This document shows positions 1-5,096 of a stretch of 5,096 nt of DNA, piece by piece; position 1 is the stretch's first letter; every line of letters starts with the position of its first letter. The notes under the pieces were generated by a model, which was given only the letters and a program-made list of their open reading frames with translations, was not told where the DNA came from and did not search any database. A program made the position numbers and the translations under genes. Origin of the DNA: an uncultured Methylococcaceae bacterium (lineage in GTDB: Bacteria > Pseudomonadota > Gammaproteobacteria > Methylococcales > Methylomonadaceae); the NCBI GenBank assembly GCA_913009515.1, contig CAJVYO010000134.1:1-5096 (forward strand), given 5' to 3'.

Positions 1-230
1 TTGATAACACACTGCTGTTTGATAACCGCCGCTAAATGAATAGGTGTTTCAAGGGTTTGCCAATGTTTAAGACGACTTTGCTGATGATGCTGAATACGCC
101 GCTGCATTTCATCATCGTGAGCTTGAGCAGTGGCAATATAAGTCACTGCCAAGCCACTCTTTATTGCCAGTTGTTCAGCAAAACGACTTTTACCAGATTT
201 AACACCGCCGAGAATTAAACTTACCGTCAT
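1..230 (-). CDS. cobU: Adenosylcobinamide kinase / adenosylcobinamide-phosphate guanylyltransferase, 5' part (runs off the window)
   Basis: The first 76 codons of CobU/CobP, cut by the window edge; family members are about 180 residues. The bifunctional enzyme phosphorylates adenosylcobinamide and then transfers GMP to it, giving adenosylcobinamide-GDP for nucleotide-loop assembly of vitamin B12 in the cytoplasm. Seen in the translation: a P-loop GGVKSGKS at residues 8-15, then TYIATAQAHDDEM at 30-42 and RIQHH at 45-49. From knowledge of the family, the first His of that pair (H48 here) matches the guanylylated His46 of Salmonella CobU, so both activities look intact as far as the sequence goes. 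The ATG at 230-228 lies 4 bases after the cobQ stop, and no strong ribosome-binding site precedes it, which suggests translational coupling to cobQ. The start is firm because the P-loop sits at the usual distance from the N-terminus. Confidence 0.93.
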   Translation of the reverse strand, partial: MTVSLILGGVKSGKSRFAEQLAIKSGLAVTYIATAQAHDDEMQRRIQHHQQSRLKHWQTLETPIHLAAVIKQQCVI

Positions 231-234
231 TTTT

Positions 235-1695
235 TTACTCGCTAATATTTAACAATGATTTTAATTTATCAATATCCATATTTTGTTCAATCATATCCGC
301 TAAACGCTCAATATCCTTGTCACGCACCGCATGATAATCAGGGGTGACGGCATTGTTTAAACCCGCCCACGTTAATAACGCATCACAGGCTGCAGTCTGC
401 TCAAACAAACCATGTACATAAGTGCCTAAAATTTGACCATCTTCACTGATAGCCCCTTCATTACCCTGTTCTAATACACAAACGGGTCGTGCTAAATCTT
501 GCCCTTCAGTGATGCCTGCATGTATTTCATAACCACTGATAACCGCCTTATTCCAACTGAGTTGCCCTTTCACATTGCGTAATTGTTTACTGGCTTTTAA
601 AGTTGTCGTACAGGCTAATAAACCTAAACCCTGTATCGATATTATTTTTCCTTCAATACCATCGGGGTCATTAATCTGCTCACCTAACATTTGATAACCA
701 CCACAAATACCGATTACTTTACCGCCATAACGCAGATGCTTATTAATCGCTGTTTCCCAACCTGAATCGCGTAACCACTGTAAATCAGCACAGACACTTT
801 TTGAACCCGCTAAAATAATTAAATCTGCATTCGGGATTGCTGCATCGGGGGCAATAAACTGTAAATCAATTTGTGGATGTAAACGTAAGGGGTCAAAGTC
901 GGTGTGATTACTGATTCTAGGCATCACCGGGACAATTATCTTAAATAACGTGTTCTCAGAAGCGGTAACTTGTTCGGTATTAATCGCATCTTCGGCTTCC
1001 AAATGTAAACCTTGTAAATATGGTAACACCCCTAAAACTGGCTTATTCGTACGCTGTTCTAACCAGTCCAAGCCTGACTGTAACAATGCAATATCACCTC
1101 GAAAACGGTTGATAATAAAACCTTGTACACGCTGCTGTTCTGATTCAGACAATAAGTCTAGCGTGCCAACTAAGTGTGCAAACACCCCGCCTCTATCAAT
1201 ATCAGCGACAATAATAACCGGACAATCCACCACTTCTGCAAAACCCATATTCGCAATATCTCTATCGCGTAAATTAATTTCGGCAGGTGAGCCTGCACCT
1301 TCCACAATTACTATTTGATACTGTTTTTCTAAACGTTGATGAGACTGCAACACTGCGTCCATCGCGGTTTGTTTATAATTATGATAAAACTGAGCTTCCA
1401 TATTCGCGACCGGCTGACCATGAATAATCACTTGTGCTCCGGTATCTGAATGTGGCTTTAATAATACCGGATTCATATCGGTATGCGGCTCTAAATGACA
1501 GGCTTCGGCTTGTACCGCTTGAGCACGACCAATTTCGCCGCCATCAACGGTGACCGCACTATTTAAAGCCATATTTTGTGGCTTAAACGGCGCGACCGCA
1601 TAGCCTTGCTTATATAACCAACGACATAATGCGGTGACAATAGTGCTTTTTCCCGCATCAGAAGTGGTGCCTTGAATCATTAAAGTGTGTGCCAT
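235..1695 (-). CDS. cobQ: Cobyric acid synthase (glutamine-hydrolysing)
   Basis: CobQ/CbiP performs four ATP- and glutamine-dependent amidations (side chains b, d, e, g) of adenosylcobyrinic acid a,c-diamide to give adenosylcobyric acid. Numbered from the ATG at 1695 (486 residues, normal length): an N-terminal dethiobiotin-synthetase-like ATPase domain starting MAHTLMIQGTTSDAGKS (P-loop at 9-17), KPQNMALNS near 38-46, VEGAGSPAEINL near 131-142, and SNHTDFDPL near 262-270. A C-terminal class I glutamine amidotransferase domain follows, with nucleophile C331 in GICGGYQMLG and the triad His428 in GTYVHGLFE. The frame also stays open to a TTG at 1707. The ATG at 1695 is preferred because it gives the family's standard N-terminus, and because AAGGA (1712-1708) would directly abut the TTG, leaving no spacing. 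cobU follows 4 bases downstream. An insertion sequence ends 49 bp upstream and probably disrupts the original promoter or operon. Confidence 0.97.
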   Translation of the reverse strand: MAHTLMIQGTTSDAGKSTIVTALCRWLYKQGYAVAPFKPQNMALNSAVTVDGGEIGRAQAVQAEACHLEPHTDMNPVLLKPHSDTGAQVIIHGQPVANMEAQFYHNYKQTAMDAVLQSHQRLEKQYQIVIVEGAGSPAEINLRDRDIANMGFAEVVDCPVIIVADIDRGGVFAHLVGTLDLLSESEQQRVQGFIINRFRGDIALLQSGLDWLEQRTNKPVLGVLPYLQGLHLEAEDAINTEQVTASENTLFKIIVPVMPRISNHTDFDPLRLHPQIDLQFIAPDAAIPNADLIILAGSKSVCADLQWLRDSGWETAINKHLRYGGKVIGICGGYQMLGEQINDPDGIEGKIISIQGLGLLACTTTLKASKQLRNVKGQLSWNKAVISGYEIHAGITEGQDLARPVCVLEQGNEGAISEDGQILGTYVHGLFEQTAACDALLTWAGLNNAVTPDYHAVRDKDIERLADMIEQNMDIDKLKSLLNISE

Positions 1696-1744
1696 ACTAT
1701 TTTCCAATCCTTACTACGCTAAACCCAATCCACTTAGAAATGCG

Positions 1745-1767
1745 GGCTTCCCGTCTAAGCCGGGACA
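1745..1767 (+). repeat. Left terminal inverted repeat of the insertion sequence
   Basis: The exact reverse complement of 3369-3391 over 23 bases, mismatching on both sides beyond that. It contains its own short dyad, TCCCG (1749-1753) and CGGGA (1761-1765) around a 7-base spacer, which could be a transposase-binding half-site pair or form a small hairpin. Confidence 0.92.
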
Positions 1768-1795
1768 AAACTGAATATTAGACTCGTTAATTTTG

Positions 1796-1801
1796 TATAA
1801 T
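1796..1801 (+). promoter_or_regulatory. Possible -10 element of the transposase promoter
   Basis: A perfect TATAAT just inside the left end of the element. No good -35 hexamer is visible at 16-18 bp. If used, transcription would begin near base 1808, i.e. at the ATG itself, giving an almost leaderless mRNA. The region is AT-rich, so a chance match is quite possible. Confidence 0.35.
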
Positions 1802-1807
1802 AAGCTC

Positions 1808-3381
1808 ATGAAAAAAATAATACAACAGACGAAGTACAAGTAACTAGAAAATCAATTATTAAGCTCGGCTTAGAATGTGCTAAAAAAAGTATACGTGAAA
1901 TAGCCAAGGTTATTTCTGGATCAAAAAGTAGCGTTCATCGTAGCGAAAAAGCGAAAAAACAGCGTAACCAGTATCCGGAATCTTATTTATGGGAAACTGA
2001 GGCGGGAAATGAATGGACGCGATTATTATACTTTGCAACTATTTATCATTTTGGCTTTGAATGTGGTGTCGGTGCTGATAAATTATCTGATTATTTCAAA
2101 TTAATTCGTATCGATACACATATTGGTGTATCGCCTTCTACTGTTTTGAGGCAGCTCCGGGAAATAGAAACGTTGTTGCCAGAATTTCAGGTACTTTGTG
2201 AAAGTCAGGTTAAATTAAAAACACGAGAGTCTGTTGTAGCAATGGATGAAACCTTTTTTGGTGATTTTTTAATTTTAGTCCTCATGGATTTACGGTCAGG
2301 TTACCTAATTTTAGAAAGTGTCGCGACTGATCGTTGCTTTGATACATGGTTTAAGCATGTAGAGCCTCGGCTTAATAGCTTGGGAGTTAATGTGAAACAT
2401 GCCGTAACAGATCGTGCTAAAGCGTTAATAAAACTAGCAATCACAGGATTTGAATGTGAATCAGGTGCTGATCTTTTTCATGCACAGCAAGATGTAATGA
2501 GATGGTTAGGGGCATCATTAGGCAAGCGATTATCAAATGCCGAAAAACAACAGGCCGCGGCTAATCCAGAAGATTTAGTGCAGGCAGAAAAAAATGTCAC
2601 ATCAATTAACGAAAGTAAATTACAGTATCATGAACATTTACAAGGGTTATCAGAGGATCTGCATCCATTTTCATTGTTAAATAATAAGCTGCAGACTGAA
2701 AAAATATTGCTCGATAAACTTGAAAAAAGAGTCTGTTGCTTTGAAGACATTGCACAAAAACAAACCATCCCCGATAAAAATAAAACCGCAAATAAATTAC
2801 GCAATCAAATTAAACCTTTAGCGATGAATGTCACAGTTTGGTGGCTTTGGGTTAATGAAAATTTACAGGCGTTAAAAGTCGATGAAATTTTAGAAGCATG
2901 GCTTGTAGACACGTTATTACCGGTAGTCTATTGGCATTATCAACTGCATAAAACGCAGAATACAGCGTTCAGAGAGAAGTACCAACAAGCATGGGAAGCA
3001 TCCAGTCTCATTTTACGTGATCATCCACTGACTGATGCACTCTCAGATTCTAAATTACAACACTGGCTTGCTTGGTCTGAATGGATAGTACAGCACTTTC
3101 ATCGAAGCTCATCAGCTGTTGAAGGACGAAATGGCTGTTTATCAAAAATGTATCATAATGGTCGAGGCATGAGTGAGTCGAGATTAAAAGCATTAACCGT
3201 CATTCATAATTATGGATTAAAACGTCAAGATGGCACAACTGCCGCTCAACGGTTTTTTGATCAGGATTTTCCTGATGTGTTTTCATGGGTTTTAGATCAG
3301 ATGGGAGAATTACCTATGCCTAGAAAAGGAAAATCTAAGATTGTGCGTGACCCATTGAAAATACTGGCTGTCCCGGCTTAG
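1808..3381 (+). CDS. DDE transposase of the insertion sequence (DUF6399-like), start requires a -1 shift at an A7 run
   Basis: Catalyses movement of the surrounding element. The main frame is open from 1804 to the stop at 3379-3381 but has no ATG, GTG or TTG before a TTG at 2146, which falls inside a clearly protein-like region. The upstream part encodes a helix-turn-helix-like stretch (SIREIAKVISGSKSSVHR, about 1888-1941) and a second one (GADKLSDYF...GVSPSTVLRQ, about 2074-2154), so the protein must start earlier. The ATG at 1808 lies one frame away and is followed by seven A (1811-1817). One extra A, or a -1 slip there, joins MKK to the main frame and gives about 524 residues. Likely catalytic acids: Asp in AMDETFFG (2245), Asp in VTDRAKAL (2410) and Glu in SSAVEGRNG (3121), with a long helical insertion between the second and third. 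The C-terminal VEGRNG...HNGRGMS region resembles the DUF6399 family as I recall it. Whether it is active or a one-base pseudogene is open. Confidence 0.8.
1811..1817 (+). other. A7 slippage-prone run at codons 2-4 of the transposase
   Basis: Seven A directly follow the ATG at 1808-1810. In the ATG frame translation stops after 11 codons (TAA at 1841-1843). A shift by -1, or transcripts carrying eight A, enters the long transposase frame. Homopolymer slippage is an established control device in several IS families, but a simple one-base deletion would look the same. Confidence 0.55.
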
Positions 3382-3391
3382 ACGGGAAGCC
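3369..3391 (-). repeat. Right terminal inverted repeat of the insertion sequence
   Basis: The exact reverse complement of 1745-1767. It overlaps the last codons and the TAG stop of the transposase (protein ends ILAVPA) and carries the same internal TCCCG/CGGGA dyad (3371-3375 and 3383-3387). Confidence 0.92.
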
Positions 3392-3579
3392 TATAATTGC
3401 ATTTTTCTTTCTTCTGAATACTTTTTCATGTTAGTCTCTTTTTTCCCTAATATAAAATTTAGATAAGGCGAAAACTATTCTGACACAGGGGGTCATTTAA
3501 GATGGGGCAGAATTAAAAAATAAAGGTTAGCTCGCCAATGACTATATAAGGCACAGCTTTTCAGATCCTCTCCGCGCCA
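3392..3579. other. Non-coding junction between the insertion sequence and the protelomerase gene
   Basis: No supportable gene on either strand. It lies downstream of both flanking genes, which converge on it. The one visible structure is a 6-bp inverted repeat ATTCTG (3477-3482) and CAGAAT (3508-3513) around 25 bases that include GGGGGTCA and TGGGGCAG. I find no GC-rich stem followed by a T-run convincing enough to call a terminator for either gene. The stretch TCCTCTCCGCGCCA (3566-3579), ending next to the stop of the minus-strand gene, superficially resembles a tRNA 3' end but does not fold as one. Confidence 0.6.
3477..3513. repeat. Short inverted repeat ATTCTG...CAGAAT
   Basis: Perfect 6-bp arms (3477-3482 and 3508-3513) separated by 25 bases. 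Too short to be diagnostic. It could be a recombinase or transposase binding pair, a remnant of another mobile-element end, or chance. Confidence 0.3.
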
Positions 3580-4992
3580 TTAGTTCAATCCTATAATTTT
3601 CAAATAATCCTGAGCCACCGAGCGTCCCACGCCGAAAGCCCCACCCGATTTTTTTAACTTACAGAGCACCGACTGATTAATGACCAAGCGTGAATTCTGA
3701 GCCACCTCAGATTTAATTTTCGAATGTAACCTAGTTAGCGCCCCTCGATATTTATCAGCCACCGCCTCATCAAACGTGCTTAGCTCATCCCAAGACAGCA
3801 CATTCTCACTAGAGCGGCTATCCTGTGTGAAAGGCTCTTTAAACATCTTATCAGGTTCATCTTCCAGCACAATGCCCTTATAGATCACCTGTGTCGAGAC
3901 ATCTAATTCAGAATGTCCCAGCAGCATCGCCCCGAAGGCTTCAACCGTGCCCATCGAATTATCGTGATAAGACTCCAGCATCAAAGCCAGATAAATAGCA
4001 CGAGAATCCTTAAACACCAAGCCCTTTTCAACGCCCATATAGCGTCTAAAATGCATATTCAACCGTGCCGCCGTTCCCGCATTAATCTCATCATTGCTCA
4101 TATACTCAAAGTGAGTACTCATACGCAGCTTATTAAACGCCTCAATAAAAGTATCAGAATGAATCAGCACCGGGATTTTATAGGGCTTTATGACGCCTCG
4201 GCTTTTCGTTTTAGCTTGACCCGAAAAAAGCACATGATGATCATCCACCTTATTAAAAGCCCCCACCTTCAAAACTTCAATCGCCCTTCTACCGCTTGCC
4301 AGAGCGACAAGAATAGACAAATCCACCCAGTGAGAACTACCCGCCAAATGGACTAATAAAGACTCAATACGCGCCTTATTAACAAACTTTAGATTCTTAG
4401 CCGAATGTTTAGCTTTCAGCGCCACCGCCGAATCATGTTTAATCTTATCGCGGACAGAAAGCTTCACTTTAGCCGCATAAAAAGCAGAATGCTCAATCTT
4501 CAGTTTAGACAAACTATCATGAAGAATGCTATTTTTAACCAGATACAGCGCTTTAAGAGAGATCATATGATCTCTCAAGGCAGGCATCGGCGAATCAAGC
4601 AACGTTAAATCCTCATTAGGAAACTTTTTTTGAAGTTTCGCAATCTTATCGCGCGCGTCAAAGTGAATGTAATTGAGCGCTTTTATCTCAGAGCGATAGT
4701 CGGATAAATAACTGCTATAGGTAGACGGAGCAATTCTGGGTAAATGCTGAGGTCTAAATTTCTTACCCTCTTTATCCGACTTTTCTTTAGTCGTCTTATT
4801 AATATTTTCTATTTGCTCCTTAGTCTCCCCGCCACCCCAATGCCTAATCTCAGTACGCCATAAACTAGACACCTTTTTAGAACGTTGTGACCCCGTTAAG
4901 CTGTCATCCTTTTCTAATTTAACAATTTTATCTATAAAGGCCGCAATTCTAACGCGATGGCCTGATAATTTTCGACTCATATAAAAATCCAT
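3580..4992 (-). CDS. Protelomerase (telomere resolvase), TelN/TelK-like tyrosine recombinase relative
   Basis: Protelomerases bind a palindromic site, make staggered cuts through a 3'-phosphotyrosine link, and rejoin each half as a covalently closed hairpin, so a replicated linear DNA is resolved into two linear molecules. In this 470-residue protein the core motifs come in order: SGRRAIEV (233-240, catalytic Arg R236), FSGQAK (256-261, Lys K261), KDSRAIY (328-334, K328 and R331), LGH (H360) and VIYKG (nucleophile Y371). FSGQAK and KDSRAIY are, from memory, shared with phage N15 TelN, and the R236-K261 distance of 25 equals that of TelK (R275-K300). The N-terminal half is helical, basic and highly charged (53-80), followed by KLKIEHSAFY (163-172), similar to TelN's pre-catalytic region. 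At 470 residues it is shorter than N15-type enzymes (about 620-640) and nearer Agrobacterium TelA (about 440); it ends after a small C-terminal helical domain. A second ATG at codon 5 (4980) has GGA 7 bases upstream and may be the real start. An ordinary integrase is the alternative, but less likely. Confidence 0.85.
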   Translation of the reverse strand: MDFYMSRKLSGHRVRIAAFIDKIVKLEKDDSLTGSQRSKKVSSLWRTEIRHWGGGETKEQIENINKTTKEKSDKEGKKFRPQHLPRIAPSTYSSYLSDYRSEIKALNYIHFDARDKIAKLQKKFPNEDLTLLDSPMPALRDHMISLKALYLVKNSILHDSLSKLKIEHSAFYAAKVKLSVRDKIKHDSAVALKAKHSAKNLKFVNKARIESLLVHLAGSSHWVDLSILVALASGRRAIEVLKVGAFNKVDDHHVLFSGQAKTKSRGVIKPYKIPVLIHSDTFIEAFNKLRMSTHFEYMSNDEINAGTAARLNMHFRRYMGVEKGLVFKDSRAIYLALMLESYHDNSMGTVEAFGAMLLGHSELDVSTQVIYKGIVLEDEPDKMFKEPFTQDSRSSENVLSWDELSTFDEAVADKYRGALTRLHSKIKSEVAQNSRLVINQSVLCKLKKSGGAFGVGRSVAQDYLKIIGLN

Positions 4993-5096
4993 TCAAAATA
5001 ATTAAAATGTCCCGTGTCGGACCACTGTAGATACATAATAAAAATACATACCTATATAATACCATAAAAATACATATAACAAATACAAAAATAATA
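4993..5096 (-). promoter_or_regulatory. Upstream region of the protelomerase with a weak promoter candidate
   Basis: Reading toward the gene, TTGTTA (5082-5077) could be a -35 hexamer and TATTAT (5061-5056) a -10, but the 15-bp spacer is short and AT-rich DNA gives such matches easily. The candidate -10 is bracketed by two copies of a 13-bp direct repeat, which would suit operator control. Closer to the gene is a small dyad GTCC...GGAC (5009-5022). No strong ribosome-binding site precedes the first ATG. Confidence 0.3.
5031..5095. repeat. Degenerate 13-bp periodic AT-rich repeat array
   Basis: ATACATA occurs at 5031, 5044 and 5070, and ATACAAA at 5083. All steps are multiples of 13, and the 13-mer ATAAAAATACATA is exact at 5038-5050 and 5064-5076 (26 bases apart). 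The expected unit at 5057 is degenerate, with AATACC shifted by two bases or less. The + strand has no G from 5031 to 5096 and only nine C. Periodic AT-rich 13-mers are known from origin unwinding regions and iteron-type sites, and two copies around a promoter also suit an operator. The array may continue past the window. Confidence 0.6.

Larger units (their letters stand above)
1745..3391 (+). mobile_element. Insertion sequence (about 1.65 kb) with 23-bp perfect terminal inverted repeats
   Basis: The element is bounded by 23-bp inverted repeats that match without mismatch (1745-1767 and 3369-3391) and holds one transposase gene filling nearly all of the interior. The transposase stop codon (3379-3381) lies inside the right repeat, a compact arrangement. 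I see no target-site duplication directly outside the repeats: the left flank ends AAATGCG and the right flank begins TATAATTGC. The duplication may be absent or decayed, or the true tips may differ by a few bases. A 6-bp AAATGC/GCATTT pair further out (1738-1743 and 3399-3404) could be chance or an outer, imperfect extension of the repeats. I cannot assign an IS family with confidence. The element lies between cobQ and the protelomerase block. Confidence 0.9.

Noticed and set aside
36..218. 60-codon open frame on the + strand
   Set aside because: It is antisense to cobU, which has clear family motifs in the same bases.
950..1318. 122-codon open frame on the + strand
   Set aside because: It lies entirely inside cobQ on the opposite strand, and its translation has no recognisable domain; it is a shadow frame.
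1745..1767. Left IS end as a B12 riboswitch or terminator in front of cobQ
   Set aside because: The sequence is fully explained as a terminal inverted repeat, no B12-box-like sequence is visible between it and cobQ, and no T-run follows the small dyad.
2146..2148. TTG as the real transposase start
   Set aside because: It lies inside a helix-turn-helix-like segment that continues upstream in the same open frame, so starting there would cut a domain in two.
2606..2791. 61-codon open frame on the minus strand within the transposase
   Set aside because: It is antisense to the transposase helical insertion, aromatic-rich and without any supporting signal.
3561..3579. Possible tRNA 3'-end fragment or attachment site (TTCAGATCC...CGCGCCA) beside the recombinase gene
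   Set aside because: The T-loop-like stretch lacks the conserved A at the right place, its stem partners upstream do not pair, and no other tRNA arms are present. The resemblance is limited to the last dozen bases.
3531..3579. Rho-independent terminator for the protelomerase gene (minus strand, followed by a T-rich stretch)
   Set aside because: The best stem (TTGGC/GCTAA) needs a G-T pair and a 2-base loop, too small to be a credible terminator hairpin.
3913..4356. 147-codon open frame on the + strand
   Set aside because: It is antisense to the protelomerase across its catalytic motifs, has an unnatural His/Arg/Ile-rich composition and no ribosome-binding site.
5026..5035. TGTAGATACA as a telomere-resolution palindrome
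   Set aside because: The arms pair over only 4 bp around a 2-base centre and do not extend outward. Known protelomerase targets are far longer palindromes.
5051..5063. TATATA-centred sequence CCTATATAATACC as a hairpin telomere core
   Set aside because: The flanks do not pair outward from the TATATA centre; ATACC repeats directly on both sides, not inverted.

Overview
The window looks like accessory or junction DNA from a moderately AT-rich bacterium. The cobalamin genes read like a gammaproteobacterium, but that is an inference from protein style only and I cannot place it at order level. Three blocks lie side by side: a vitamin B12 salvage/synthesis cluster, a complete insertion sequence, and a gene for a telomere resolvase (protelomerase).

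Bases 1-1695 (minus strand): cobQ (cobyric acid synthase) followed after 4 bases by the 5' part of cobU (adenosylcobinamide kinase/guanylyltransferase), which runs off the window at base 1. The two enzymes act at neighbouring late steps of corrin maturation and are almost certainly co-transcribed. Bases 1745-3391: an insertion sequence with perfect 23-bp terminal inverted repeats and a single DDE-type transposase gene. That gene is longer than a normal start-codon ORF call would suggest. Its only plausible ATG (1808) is one frame away from the main reading frame, and an A7 run lies directly after the ATG. The element sits 49 bp upstream of the cobQ start and so separates cobQ from whatever originally lay upstream. 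Bases 3392-3579 are non-coding and hold one short inverted repeat.

Bases 3580-4992 (minus strand): a 470-residue tyrosine-recombinase-like protein whose motifs match the protelomerases of N15-type linear plasmid-prophages (TelN/TelK) far better than ordinary integrases: SGRRAIE, FSGQAK, KDSRAIY and LGH...Y. Such enzymes cut a palindromic site and reseal each half as a covalently closed hairpin, maintaining linear replicons. Bases 4993-5096 upstream of it are extremely AT-rich, have no G on the + strand from 5031 onward, and show a 13-bp periodic repeat overlapping the likely promoter. This could be an operator, an iteron/unwinding element, or telomere-proximal DNA.

The main point of interest is the protelomerase. 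It implies that this organism, or a phage/plasmid within it, has a linear replicon with hairpin ends. No convincing telomere palindrome is visible here, so the target site, if present, most likely lies beyond base 5096. No phage structural, replication or partition genes are visible, so whether the block is a prophage, a linear plasmid or the end of a linear chromosome cannot be settled from this window.
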